A stretch of DNA of 64,000 nt. It comes from Mrakia gelida (lineage: Eukaryota > Basidiomycota > Tremellomycetes > Cystofilobasidiales > Mrakiaceae). A program made the position numbers and the translations under genes. This document shows positions 22,477 through 34,651 of the stretch, in pieces (positions within the stretch are counted from its first letter, which is position 1; each line of letters starts with the position of its first letter). The notes under the pieces are model-generated. The model worked only from the letters and a program-made list of their open reading frames with translations, was not told where the DNA came from and did not search any database. The stretch covers positions 806,001-870,000 of the forward strand of contig BRON01000002.1 in the NCBI GenBank assembly GCA_024345305.1, written 5' to 3'.

Positions 22477-23079
22477 TCATCTCGTCTCGCACTCATTCTT
22501 TCTCGCTCAGGAAGACGAAAGCAAAGTCCAAGCTTCCCCTTCGCTTCGTTTTTTGTTTCCCTTCTTGGGTCAGCCTTCGCTTTTTTTTCTATATATCGAA
22601 GTCATCCTTCAGAGATCAGTCACGAGACTTCCATCATCGATCAATTCGAGTCGAAGACGAGCGAGAGGCAGGGAGGAGCAATGAAGAAGAAAGGTCGAGC
22701 TCACCTGGCGAAGACGAGTTCGTCCACCACATCGGCTGAAGTTTTCAGAAGAACGGCGAGAAGGACTCAGGCGCGAGATGATAGGGGTTTCAAGGGATAA
22801 CAGCGATGCTTGAAAGACGACGAAGCGGAAAGGCGTGAGCTCGAATCAACAGAGGGGGGGAGGGAGGGTCTAAGGGAAGGTCGAGGGAGGAAGGGAAGCT
22901 CGACTCACTTTCTTCTTGGATAGCGAACCTGAGATAGAGTTGAGAGTACTCTGAGCGTGACTGGAGATGGGTTCTGGGGACCGAGATGTTTATAGCGAGC
23001 TGGTGGTCGTTGCCGAATCCTCTTCAAATCGTTGAGGCCTTCTTCCTTTCGAGTCGACCTTCAACGCTCAGCTATCAAC
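22477..23079. other. Intergenic, 603 bp, with minus-strand splice-like signals
   Basis: Between the TTC27 stop and the Dug1 start. On the minus strand there are donor/acceptor-like sites (near 22.91 kb and 22.69 kb) around a short ATG frame MWWTNSSSP at about 22.73 kb. A small minus-strand gene or a spliced antisense transcript is possible. I could not find a convincing continuation, so I list no CDS. Confidence 0.25.
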
Positions 23080-25823
23080 ATGCCTGCCCCCCAAGAATTC
23101 CTCAAATACGTCGAAGATCACACTGATGACTTCGTGAACAGACTCGCCAAGGCCGTCGCTATCCCTGTAAGGCTCTGTTTCTATGCTGCTCTCGTAGATC
23201 GTTCGAGGAGGGACGGATCTGTCGAGCTCTGGATTGGACCTCTCGCAGGACACCACGCGGATGCTGACCTTTCGTTTCCATTCAATTTTCACAGTCCGTC
23301 TCGGGAGACGCTGCTTACAGGTACGTACGAGCTCTCTTTCGTTGATCTTTGAGAAGGAGCTGATTGAGTTTGTGGTTCTCAGGAAACATGTCTTTGAGAT
23401 GGCCGATTTCAGTGAGCTCTCTTCCTTCCTTCCTCCTGCTTCTTCATCTTCCTGCTCCTCCTTCTACTCTCGACTGATCGTTCTTGCTACTCTCGTTTTC
23501 TCCTCATCTAGTGTACGCTGAGCTCAAGGCTCTCGGATGTGAGGAGGTCAAGAAGGTTCCTCTCGGAGAGCAGATCCTCGAAGGGCAGACTCTTCAGCTC
23601 CCCCCCGCCATCCTCGCTTCCTACGGTTCGTCTCCTTTCCCTGCTATTCCTCTAGAACCCTCGCTTGCGAAACTCATCAGAGACTGACGAGTCCCTTTCT
23701 ATGTTTATTAGGAAACGACCCCAAGAAGAAGACCATCCTCGTTTACGGTCAGTCGAGCTCGTCGGGTGGATCCGAAGAGGAAAGAAGGTCGAGCTGACTT
23801 CCTTCCCTTCCCTTTTCTTTCTCGGTGCTCAGGTCACTACGGTTCGTCCAAGCTCTTTTCTTTGTCTCAGAAGTATAGATCATCCTCTCAGTCATCTGAC
23901 TCAATCATTATCCGCCTCCACAGATGTTCAGCCCGCTCTCAAGTCCGACGGCTGGGAGACTGAGCCCTTCGTCCTCACCAAGCACGCCGACGGTCGACTC
24001 ATCGGACGAGGTTCTTCAGACGACAAGGGACCTGTGAGTATCACAGCATCTCCTGAGAATCTACAGGACTCGAAGCTGATCATCGTGATTTCATTCTCGT
24101 CACAGATCCTCGGATGGATCAACGTTATCGAGAGCCACAAGGCTTTGGGTCTTGACTTCCCCGTCAACCTCAAGATGTGCTTCGAGGGTATGGAGGAGTC
24201 CGGAAGCGAGGGTCTCGACGACCTCATCGAGGACCAGAAGGACAAGTTCTTCAAGGGAACCGATGCCGTCTGTATCTCGGATAACTACTGGTGCGTTCGC
24301 GTCTCGATCATCTTCCCTTCTCGTTTCTCCCTTCGCGTCTCGAACGAGCATCTTGACCTGACCTTCTCGCCCGTCTCCTTCGATCTCGTGAGTACAGGCT
24401 CAACACCACCACTCCCTGCCTCACCTACGGTCTTCGAGGAATCGCTTACTTCGCTCTCAAGATCAACGGACCCGCTCGAGATCTCCACTCTGGAGTTTTC
24501 GGAGGATCGACTCACGAGCCCATGACCGACCTCATCACCATCCTCTCCACCCTCGTCCTCCCCAACGGAAAGATCCTCATCCCTGGACTCGCTGAGCTCG
24601 TCGCTCCCCTCAAGCCTGGAGAGCTCGAGCGATACGAGAACATCAACTTCTCCATCGCCGACATCGAGAACGCGTCAGTCCTTTTTCTCCTCGACGCACT
24701 CTTTATCGAGATCTCTCTGATGCTGATCCGTCCCTTCTCTTTTTCACGTTCAACAGGACTGGAAGTCAGACCACCATCTCGACCGATAAGGTCCAGACTT
24801 TGATGTCGAGGATGCGAGAGCCTTCGCTCTCCCTCCACGGAATCGAGGGAGCTTTCTACTCTCCTGGAGCCAAGACTGTTATTCCTGCTTCCGTCACCGG
24901 TAAGTCCTGCATCTCAGCTCCAACCTCCTTCTTCTCTTTTGAGCTGAACGAGACCCTTCCTCCGCTTGTCGCGTCTTTCAGGAAAGTTCTCGATTCGATT
25001 GGTTCCAGACATGCTTCGTTCGTTCCCTTCCCTTTCTCTCGAGTCATTCCATCTCTCGTTGGAGCTGACGTACTGCCTTCGTTCAACAGCGGACGAGATC
25101 GAGAAGCTCGTCAACAAGCACGTCGCTTCCGAGTTCGCGAAGCTCAACACTAAGAACACCGTTCGTCCTCGACGCTTCTCTCCCTCCGTGGACTCGAGCT
25201 CAACTTCGTCTTCTCTTCTGTTCTCTTCTCTCCAGATGAGCATCGAGATGGGTCACGGAGGAAAGCCTTGGGGTGAGTTGCGTTGCCCGCTCGCGAGGAG
25301 GAAGAAACTTCGACTGACGCGCGCTCGACCTTCCCTTCGACAGTCGCCGATCCCGACCACTGGAACTACCGAGCCGCTGCTACTGGTACGTCAAGTCTCT
25401 AGCTTCGTCGTCCCTTCGAGTTCTAATTCGTTTTCCTCTCGCTCACAGCTACCGAGGGAGTCTACGGCCAGAAGCCTGACCTGACGCGTGAAGGTTCGTT
25501 TCTGCTTCCCCTCCTCGCGCTCGCCCTCCCTTTACTGACCCCTTTTTCGCTCTACAGGTGGATCTATCCCCGTTACTCTCTCTTTCGCCGATGCTTTGGG
25601 GGTCAACGTTCTCCTGCTGCCGATGGGACGAGGTGACGACGGAGCTCACTCGGTTCGTTCTTTCATCCCTGTCTCTCTCGATCTCGCTCGAGAATTCTTC
25701 GACTGACCGTCATGATCCTTCTCGTGGTTCCAGATCAACGAGAAGCTCGATCTTACGAACTACATCAAGGGAACTCAGCTTCTCGGATCGTACCTTCACG
25801 AGGTCGCCGCTCTCAGCGAGTAG
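23080..25823 (+). CDS. DUG1: M20 metallopeptidase Dug1 / CNDP2-type dipeptidase
   Basis: Cytosolic di-zinc (or manganese) dipeptidase that cleaves Cys-Gly in glutathione turnover. It starts [20 protein letters not shown] and shows the family blocks in order: [36 protein letters not shown] (metal His), [13 protein letters not shown] (bridging Asp), [16 protein letters not shown] (catalytic Glu pair), [10 protein letters not shown] (metal Asp), [14 protein letters not shown] then [13 protein letters not shown] (dimerisation/lid), [27 protein letters not shown] and [20 protein letters not shown]. It ends EVAALSE. About fourteen short introns, one near almost every motif. Length is normal for the family, and all metal-binding residues are visible. 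Confidence 0.95.
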
Positions 25824-26073
25824 AGGAGGAGATGACGAAGGCTAGATTTCGCGAGAAGGAGGAGGGAGAGAAGGTTTTTGGTATAATGACTGTTCTGACC
25901 ACCTGGAGTAGTGCAGACAGCCTTCCAGCGCACCGAAGGTCAGCGTCAGCGAGCAAACCCAGCAGATGAAGCTCTGCTGCCGAGCTTCCCATCTTGAGAG
26001 CGTTCGAGCTCACCTCCACCTCCTTCCTCCTTCGAACCGCGAGCATCTCCTCCCTCCCCTTCCTTCCCCACCG

Positions 26074-29000
26074 ATGTCCGCCACCACCATCTCCCCACCT
26101 TCCCCGCCACCCCTCTACTCTCCTCATCCTCCATCGATCAAAGACCTCACCCTCTACTTCGACCGGCTCTCTAAGCTGTTGGGAAGAGAAGAAGCAGCCG
26201 ACCAAGCTCGGACCTCCCTCCTCGCCACCAACTGCTCCTGGGAAGTTCTCGCCCAACGAGGACTGGCTCTCAACGGTCTAGGAGTCTCTGGAATCTCCAT
26301 CGGACTCGGAGGCAAATCGTTGATCGCTCTTCATCGTCCCTCAGCGTTCCACAACGACCCAGCCCTTCCCTCCCACACCTTTCGACCAGGAGATCCAGCG
26401 TCCGTCGTTCCTCAGGAGGCGGTCAGGAAGTCAGCAGCCAAAGGGTCGTCGAAGAAGGGAGCGGCGGAGGATGCAGAGGGAGGGATTGGACCTGTTGAAG
26501 GAGTTGTGTACAAGGTGAGTGAGAGGGAAGAAAGAAGGAGAGAGGGAAGGAGAGGATTGGTGAGCTCGACTCGTTTTCCTGACTCTTCTTCGGTTCGTTT
26601 CTTTGGAAACAGGTCACCGAAAGCACCATCACCCTCGCTGTCTCTCCTCGAGATGGAGAGGATCTCGAACTTCCAGAGAGGTGTCGCTTGATCAAGATGG
26701 CCAACTCTGGGACGTTTGATCGAATGGAGAAGGCCGTCGAACGAGTGAGGAGGTTGTTGGGAGTCCCTCCGACGGTGGTCGCTGCTGCTGCAGTCGTCCC
26801 TCCAACGTTTGAGAAGGAGGATGTAGTAGCCGAGGCCAAGGAGGTCCAGGAGACGTCGTCCGAGGAGCAGCCTTCGTCGGCAGCTGCGAAGGAGGAGGAG
26901 AAGGAGGTCGTGGTCGCGACGGCAGCTCTCGATCTCAACCCACCAACCGACCCCACCGCATCTCCCACTCCCCTCGACCCTCCTCCACCCCCACCGCCTC
27001 CACCATCTCTCACAACTACCAGCAATCATCCCTCCTTCCCTCTGCTTCGAACCCTCTTCGGTCTGGATCCTCCCACGTTGACACCTCTCGACGCTCCGAT
27101 CGTTTGGTTCGACGAGACCCTCAACGAGAGTCAGAAGGTCGCTGTTCGGTTCTCGCTAGAGAGTGATAGTGAGTTCCCTTATATCTACATCGTCCCTAAG
27201 AGAGTCTCGCACCGCTGACACGCTCTCGTTCTCTCAGACGTCGCCTGCATCCATGGTCCGGTCCGTTCGACGCGTCCTAATTTTCGCGACGAACGACCCA
27301 CGAGTGAGCCTGACGTTCTTCTCCCTCTCTCCATAGCCAGGAACGGGTAAAACCTTCACCCTCGTCGAAATCATTCGACAACTTGTTCAATCCCAGAAGA
27401 AGAAGGTCCTCGTATGCGGAGCTTCGAACCTCTCAGTCGGTTCGTCCGTCCTTCCTCGAGTCGCCTCCTTCTCGTTCGCTCACTGACCTCTCACATTCCG
27501 CTCTCCATATACCTCTTAGACAACCTCCTCCTCCGACTCTCTTCGCTCTTCCCTGCAACATCCATCACCCGAATCGGTCACCCAGCTCGAATCCTCCCCT
27601 CCCTTCTCACTCGAACGCTCGACTACCAAACGGCTCACTCCTCTGCAGCCGAGATCGTCAAGGACGTCAAGACGGAGCTCGAAGGCCATCTCTCGACTTT
27701 GGCGAAGGGAAGGAAGGAGAAGGGAAGCGTGAAGGGGAAGAAGAGAGGAGAGGTTTATGGGGAGGTGAGGGAGTTGCGAAAAGAGTGAGTTGAGCGTCTT
27801 TTTCTTCGTTTGAGAGCGATCAGAAGCTGATCTGAACTTTCTCTCGTTCTTCAGGTTCCGAGTTCGAGAGTCGAATGTCGTTCGGAACGTGCTTTCGACG
27901 ACCGAGGTGAGTCGCGTCCCGTCCCTCCTTTACTTCTCGATTCTGAACTGACGAATCTCCCCTTCTCGTCACCTCCAGATCGTTCTCGCTACCTGCCACA
28001 CTGCTGGAGCTAGGCAGCTCATGAACATGGACTTCGATGTCGTGATCATCGACGAGGTAAGCGTTTCCCTTCGCTTCTTCGTTCGACTTAAACTCACTCG
28101 CGTCGCTTGTTCCTTCCTCTTCCCTCAGGCCACCCAAGCTCTCGAGGCGGTCTGCTTGATCCCCATACTCAAGGCGAAGAAGCTCATCCTCGCTGGAGGT
28201 CAGTTCAATCCTCTACCTTCTTCGTCGCGCCGCTCCTCGAGAGCCTGACTTTCGCTTCACTTTTCGAAACGACCCGCAGATCCTCATCAACTCCCTCCCA
28301 CCATCATTTCCGACACCGGAAAGCGACGGAAGGCTGCCTCCAAGAAGGCGATCAGCAATCCCACTCCACCGAAGTCGAAGCCCATCTCGCCAGAACCCTC
28401 AGAAGAGCCCTCGCAAACGAAGGAGGACGAGCCTCCCGCTTCAACACCGTCGGTCTCTGATGAGGAGGACGAGTCAGTCGCCTCGCCGGATCCCCAGAAG
28501 GCTTCAGCACCTTTGGAGAAGGAAGAGACGAGTGAACCAACCCTCAGACGAACTCACCTTCGACCCTCCAGCTCCCTCGAGGTCACCCTCTTCGATCGAC
28601 TCGAACGACTTTTTGGTCCAGGGATCAAGCGAATGCTTCAAGTCCAGTACCGGTGAGTTCTTCCTCTTCCCTTCCATCCTATCCGAATATCCTTCTGATA
28701 CGTGCCGTCCCTCTCTCTCCCCTCCAGGATGAACTCCCAAATTGCCTCCTTCCCCTCCTCCGCCCTCTACTCCTCCCTCCTCGTCTCCGCCGAATCGGTC
28801 GCCTCCCGAACTCTCCTCACCCTCCCAACCGTCGAAGATCCCTCGGAGGAGGCTGTCGAGTTCCTCGAACCTCCAGTCGTGTTCATGGATACCGCCGGGT
28901 GCGAGTTCTACGAGCGAGGAGACGGCGGTGAGGGAGGAGGGTCGGGAGTTGGCGAGGGCAGCAAGCTGAACGAGAACGAGGCTGAGGTGGTGAGGCAGTA

Positions 29001-29665
29001 CGTCGAGAAGCTTGTGAGTTCATACCCGTTTAGATTTGCTGTCTCGTCCCGGGTCGTCCTGGCCCTTCCGCTCTCGCTCATCCAAATCTCGTCGCGTCCT
29101 CCAGATCTCGTTCGGCGTCCCTCCAGCAGACATCGGTGTTCTCGCGGCCTATCAAGCTCAAGTTTCGCATCTTTCTGGTCTCCTCAAGCCTCTGTATCCC
29201 GAGCTACTCATCGGAACCGTCGATTCGCTGCAGGGTCAAGAACGAGAGGTGAGTCGAGCTCTCTTCCTTCACGCTCGAGACATCGAAGCTGACCTCTCGT
29301 TTTCCTCTTCTTCGCAGGCCACCGTCTTGAGTCTAGTCCGAAGCAACGCGAAGGTGAGTACCTCCCTTCTCTCGAGAAGAAGTCTCTTGCGCTGACTCTC
29401 GTTTCTTTTCGCAGAGAGAAGTCGGGTTCTTGGCCGAGGAGCGAAGGCTGAATGGTGAGTTCGAGGGACGCGTCTCGTTCTCCTCGACCTTTTCACTGAC
29501 GAGCCCTTCCTTCGTTTCTTCGCAGTCGGAATGACTCGAGCCAAACGCCAGATCTGCGTCGTAGGGGATTCAGGGACGGTCGCGAACGGGAGCGAGTACC
29601 TCAAGAGCTGGATGAGTTGGTTGGAGGAGAACGCGGACGTTCGATTTGCTGGAGACGGAGTGTGA
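26074..29665 (+). CDS. SF1 DNA/RNA helicase, Hcs1/IGHMBP2 family
   Basis: Upf1-like superfamily 1 helicase (yeast Hcs1, DNA polymerase alpha-associated helicase A; human IGHMBP2/SMUBP2). It starts MSATTISPPSPPPLYSPH, then helical and beta-barrel 1B regions (ALNGLGVSGISIGLGGKSLI). Helicase motifs follow: Q-motif LNESQKVAVRFSL, Walker A split by an intron as ACIHGP/PGTGKTFTLVEII, motif Ib KKKVLVCGASNLSVDNLLL, Walker B DFDVVIIDE/ATQALE, motif III KKLILAGG, QYRMNSQIASFPSSALY, DSLQGQEREATVLSLVRSN, and VGMTRAKRQICVVGDSGTV. A long Ser/Pro/Glu-rich insert (KKAISNPTPPKSKPISPEP onward, about 28.33-28.55 kb) sits between motif III and motif IV. I see no R3H or AN1 finger, as in fungal members. Confidence 0.92.
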
Positions 29666-30030
29666 TCCAGATAATCTTACTTCGCTCACGAATACCCAGC
29701 TGGTCAACGACTATGCGAATCCTTCGAACATAAGTATCTGAGCGAGCCCAACGAAGTTCTAACTAGATCGAACTTGCTCGTCGTTTGAGTTGTCGTCCTT
29801 CCTCCACTCTCGTCGTTCGAGAACGCTGGCCTGTGCGAGCTCGGTCGCGAGCGAGATCGGAAGGCGAGCCAAGCCCTCCGTGGGCAAGGACGAGCGAGAG
29901 GCGACGTACTGGTGAAGGAGGCGAGCTGGGAATGGAAACAAAGCGAACCAAGGTCAGCGAAGAGTCCACACCTCGAACCTCTCCTCGCACGAGGGAAAGA
30001 CTCACAGCTCGACTATCAGCCCACTCCGAT
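29666..30030. other. Convergent 3' region of helicase and Gpi3
   Basis: Facing 3' ends. A minus-strand donor-like GTGAGT (about 30.00 kb) and an acceptor-like CCCAG (about 29.93 kb) suggest that the Gpi3 transcript may carry a 3' UTR intron. Just beyond it lies TTCACCAGTACGTCGCCTC, close to a segment near 38.0 kb, probably by chance. Confidence 0.3.
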
Positions 30031-32314
30031 CTAATACTTCGAGCGTTCCTTGATCACTTCCAGCTCCTCAAGTCGAAGCTGACACGTCAGAAACACGAAG
30101 AAAGGAGAAAGGTCAGCTCGTCAAGCTTCAACGAAAGGAAGATGCGAACGTCCGAGCGAGCTCACCTTCTCCATCCTCCTCTGATCCCACCTCGCCTCCA
30201 ACGGAACGTAATCGATCTCCTCCCTCGGGAACGCCCACTCGAGAGAGTAGAAGAACAGATGCTGAACCGAGAAGATGATGAGCATGATCAGACCCCAGAA
30301 CGGTCCTGTGTCGAGGAGTCTTGTTGAAACGCGTTCGAAGAAGAGGAAGATGGGTTGGCGGTCAGTTTGAGCGACTCGAACAGACCAAGATGGGAGAAGT
30401 AGAGGCTCGATGGCTCACCTAACCATCCTCTCAAACGTCCCTCTCTGCTCTGGTCCCTCCACGATCCCTCGATAAACGAGTTCCGTCCGTCTCGCGACGT
30501 CGTCCCACGAGTACATCCCTTTGACGCGTTCGTGGTTGAGAAGAGGGTCGTGGTCTCCTTTTCGGATTCGGTGGATGGCGAGGGAGAGGGAGTTGATGAC
30601 GTCTGGATCGAGCGAAGGAACGAGGAAAGAGGGAAGAGGTCAGCGAGACGCGTCGAGTTCGACGAGGAAAGGAAGGGAAGGGTGGGGAATCGGGAGGAGG
30701 AGACAGAAGGACGAACCATCCTCGTTCGGCTGAGCAAAGATGATCATATCCTCAGGAAGGACCTCTGGGACTCCTCCGACCTTGGTGCTGACGACGAGAA
30801 GACCTGTCGAGGCTGCTTCGAGGATGGCGGTTCCGAATGCTTCCGTGAGGGAGGTGTTGAGGAAGATTTGGCCTCGGATGAGCACCTGGGACGGGACATA
30901 CAAGGAAGAGGTCAGTTTTTCATCGAGAAGGGGGTGGCTCGGAGGTGAAAGCCTATAAGGAAGGCGAAACTCACCGAGCGAACGTCTCGAGGAGCGATGT
31001 TCCCCATCAGCTCAATCCGATCTTGAAGAAGGTACTTCTCTCTCATCTGTTCGAGCTCGACCATCTTGGGTCCATCCCCACCTACCACAGTAAACCCAAA
31101 GAAGGTCAGAAAGCGACTTTGACGCGTCGAAAGAGCGAAGAAGAGAAGGGAAAGCTCACCGATCACGAAACGAACGTCGGGGAAGAGCCTGCAGATGTGA
31201 GGAGCTGAAGCGACGAGGAGGTCGACTCCTTTCCGGTAGACCAGTCGAGAGACGACGACGACGGTGACTGGAAGGAAAAAAGGGGCGAGAGGTCAGACCG
31301 AGGAGCGAACGTGAAAAGGAAGGGACGGAGGGAACGCGAGGTGGTCGAACGAACTGCAATTCGGATCCGCCGACTGAGGCGAAGGAGTGAACTGAGACGG
31401 CAGAACAGCGTTCGGAATCACATGAGTGATTCCTGGATCCAAAGCTGCTCTGAGAACAGTGTTCTCTCGTCTGTACGAACACCACAAAAACGAAACGCGA
31501 CGAAGGTCAGCCCTCCCTCCTCTCCTCTTCCTCCCTTCTTTCCTCGCGACGAACTCACCCCGTATGACTAACACACACGACCCCTTCCACGTTCCTCAAC
31601 GCTCCGATCAACAACTTGTTGGTCAAGATTCCCGTCGCGTCTCCGAATCCAAACAGACTGTGATCCGTGAACACCGTTCGGATCCCTCCTCCTCCCGTCC
31701 ATCCTTCCTCCTCCTGAGCCCCGACGGGTTTAGGCCAGTGCCCCTTGATCATCGGAGCGTGCATGACTGCTTCCATAGCCATGGAGCTGAGGGAGGCGTG
31801 TCCGTGGACGAGCTGGATGCGTTCTCGAAGCATGACGTTTCGGAAGTAAGGGAGGAAGGTGATGAACGTTGGGAGGGTGGCGGAGGAGGTGAGGACTGTT
31901 AAGGGGAGGTGGTAGACTTTGAGTCCTGAGGGGAGGAGATGGCGGACTCCGACGCGAGAGGGAGGGTGGGTGTGGGTGAGGATGATCACCTGCGAACGAG
32001 AAGAAGGAACGAGGGAGGAGGGTGAGCTTCGAGCGTTCGAGAGGGAGGATGAAGACAGAGACACGAACGTGATGACCTCGAGCTAAAAGACCGATAGCGA
32101 GCATGTATATGTGGTTCTCAACTCCTCCTACGACGGGGTGGAAGAAGTCCGAGACGATCCTGAGGAGGACAGAGCGAGGGAGAGAGAGGGAGGGAAGGAG
32201 AAGGAGGTGTGAGCTCGAGCTTTGCCAGCGAGCCTCCTTCGTCCTGTTCTCGACAGAAGAAAGGATTAAGGCTCACGCTATCCTGTAGCACGGCTTCGAG
32301 GAGCCATCCTGCAT
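30031..32314 (-). CDS. GPI3: GPI GlcNAc-transferase catalytic subunit Gpi3/PIG-A
   Basis: ER glycosyltransferase (GT4) that moves GlcNAc from UDP-GlcNAc to phosphatidylinositol, the first step of GPI-anchor synthesis. The first coding exon [13 protein letters not shown] joins to [20 protein letters not shown]. Then come [115 protein letters not shown] and the donor-sugar motif [16 protein letters not shown] (Glu-x7-Glu). A C-terminal hydrophobic helix, [21 protein letters not shown], anchors it in the ER. It ends [15 protein letters not shown]. An insert ([15 protein letters not shown]) before [11 protein letters not shown] looks lineage-specific. Confidence 0.94.
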
Positions 32315-32654
32315 TCCCTTTGCGAGTATCCGGAAAGATCGAGGGAAGGAGTCGAGTAAACGACGGTGCTGAACGTTGCAGTCGAACGAGGAGCGTCGCT
32401 CAAATCCAGACCTTCATCTCTCGTCGTCAGGTTCCACGTCGTCTCGAGTCTCTCAGTTCTAGAACGTGCTCTCTCTCTGTCTCCGAGTCTAGTTCGTTTG
32501 GCTTGAATCGTATCACATCACGAAAAGAACATAGAAGAAAGAGAAAGAGCACCCGTTTTAACTACGCGTCTCGAACCCAATCGACTACGATCTCCCCCGA
32601 CTCTCGTCTCATCTCGAACCTCAGCTAGCAAAACACAGAAACCATAAGCGATAT
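32315..32654. other. Intergenic: Gpi3 promoter and RPS15 3' flank
   Basis: 340 bp that contain the Gpi3 promoter. Nothing else is recognisable. Confidence 0.35.
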
Positions 32655-33984
32655 TTACTGTGGGAGGGAAGATGCAAGCCGGGGAGAAGGTCAGCAACGT
32701 GTCTCTTCTTCGTTCGCGACGAAGGGACGAAGGGAAGGGAGAGTCGAACGAACCTTAAGGGGAATGTATCGGGCAGCGTTGGTCGATCCGACACCAGGTC
32801 GTCCGTGTCGAACGGGCTTGTAACTGGAGGATCGGAGGGGGGGCAAGGAGGAAGGAATTCGAGGTGAGCTCGAGCTCGCGAAGGGAAGAAGAAGGCGAGT
32901 GACGAGAAGTGAAGTTGAGGACGCACGACATGGAGAACTCGGCGAGGTAGTGTCCAGTCATCTCGGGCTTGATCTCGACGGTGTTGAAGGTCTGGAGGAG
33001 AAGAGGAAGCGAGAAGGAAAGGTCAGGACTGGTGGTTGAGATCGAGGTTTGTCCTTCGAGAGCGAGCGAGGTCGACGAGAGGTCAACGAACCTTTCCGTT
33101 GTAGATTCCAACGACGGAACCGATCATCTCGGGGACGACGATCATGTTTCGGAGGTGGGTCTTGACGGTAGCGGGCTTCTCGTTGACCTCGCACTCCTTC
33201 TTGGCCTGGGTAGAGATGAGTCGAAGGTGAAGGTGAACGAGGAAAGGGAGGGAGGAAGGGAGAAGCGTGAACGGGGCGAGGTGGGAGAGGTTGGGTTGAT
33301 TCGAAGGGATAGATGAGAAGATGAGAAGGAAGAAGAGAAGGAGAGGCTGTCAGCTATGCTTCGAAAGAGACTCGAGCTCAACAAATCGAAGGAAGGGAAG
33401 GGAAGGAAGGAGGACGCACCTTTCGGAGCTTCTTGATCAGTCCCATGGGTCGTCGCTTAAGTCCTCGCTGGAATCTTCTTCGCGCTCGGGCGTGGACGAG
33501 CTTATGGACGGAAGGGTAATTGAGATACAGGGGTCAGCTATCCTCCATTCGAGGTACTCTGGTAGTGTGATGGAAAGGGTCGACTGGAACGCGGAGGGAA
33601 ATCGAAAACTCACCTCCATGAACTGGATGAAAGAGAACACCACGACCGCAAGAGACCAAGGTCAGCTTCGCGCTCTTCTCCTGCACCATTATATGCCCCT
33701 CCTCGTTCTCCTCCGAGCCATCCCAAGAACAAAAAGCGGTTTGCAGTCGGATGTACCTGCTCGTTGGAGAGGTCAAGGAGCTGGTCGAGCTCAATTCCCC
33801 TGTAGGAGAACTTCCTGAAGGACCTCTTAGCCTTGATGGCGGCAGCGCTGGCAGCGTCGGTAATAGTGTCGGCCTACATGAGAAGAGAAGAGCGGAGAGA
33901 ACGAGTCAGAAGGAGGGTCCAAGGAGAGGCGAGAGAGTTGAAGCGGGGAAGGGGAGGGGAGGGAGGGAAGGGAGTTCGCACCAT
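32655..33984 (-). CDS. RPS15: 40S ribosomal protein S15 (uS19)
   Basis: Head-region protein of the 40S subunit. The start codon is the only coding part of its exon (33982-33984) and is followed by a GTGCGA donor. The next exon reads [20 protein letters not shown], then [99 protein letters not shown] and [20 protein letters not shown]. The coding sequence ends ARYIPLK at a GTTCGT donor, and the stop TAA (32655-32657) stands as the first codon of the last exon. Full length for the family. It is head-to-head with RPLP2, so the two ribosomal genes share an upstream region. Confidence 0.95.
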
Positions 33985-34651
33985 CTTGAGTGTCTGCTGA
34001 TTGGCGAGAGGAGGGTTGTCGTAGGAGGGAGGTGAAAGGTTCCAGGTGAAGGTAGGGTAGTAGAGTTGAGGTGGAGATCCAAGTTGAGAGAGAGGGAAGG
34101 AAGGAGGAAGGTGAGGTCGAGTTTGAAGAAGGGCGAGGAGGAGGAGGACAGCGAAGAGGACGATTCGGATGGATCGAGTTGGGTTGAAGAGATATGGAAA
34201 GAAGATTGAGTCAAGAGAAAGGTCAGTGGTCCATCTCGTAGAAGGAGGCAAGTATACGGGCGAAAAGTTGTCTAACCTTGATCGAGGAGGGAAGTCAACT
34301 CGTGTCGATGTGAGAGTCGAGCTCTGGGACTTCGCGGGCAACAAAAAACTGCCACCGCTTCGAAGCTGTTTCTGCCTCCCCTGCCCTCCCTTCTCCTCTT
34401 CCCCTTAACCACCACCGTTAGCCCCCTTCTCGCTCTTTTCGAGGCCCGATGGACATCACAGGGAGCTAGAGCTGATTCTGTATACCTGGTCGTCAATTTT
34501 TGCAGGGCATCCAAGCACTAGTCCGCCTCGGCTTAAACTGATTCGTGCAGCCTTACTAGTCTAAAGTTCGTCCCTCTTGCCCTTCACTCTTCTCCCTTCC
34601 AACCACCAACACCCAAACCAACCCCTTTCTCCTCTTCTTCTTCTAACCAGA
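33985..34651. promoter_or_regulatory. Shared upstream region of RPS15 and RPLP2
   Basis: 667 bp between two divergent ribosomal-protein genes. Pyrimidine tracts lead into the RPLP2 start (34.58-34.65 kb), and a purine-rich stretch (pyrimidine-rich on the other strand) lies next to the RPS15 start. This would fit TOP-like or initiator pyrimidine tracts of ribosomal genes. I cannot name the transcription-factor site. A minus-strand open frame across it is UTR/promoter. Confidence 0.45.

Noticed and set aside
22600..23000. Small minus-strand gene around MWWTNSSSP
   Set aside because: Splice-like sites exist, but no continuation gives a convincing protein, and it would run antisense into the TTC27 3' end.
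29763..30005. Minus-strand frame downstream of Gpi3 as an extra Gpi3 exon or third copy of the 36/37.8-kb repeat
   Set aside because: The Gpi3 frame already ends at 30031, and similarity to the repeat is limited to about 19 bases.
33874..34344. 156-codon hydrophobic minus-strand frame upstream of RPS15
   Set aside because: Overlaps the RPS15 first exon and promoter in another frame. Pyrimidine-rich UTR sequence translates to Leu/Ser/Pro.
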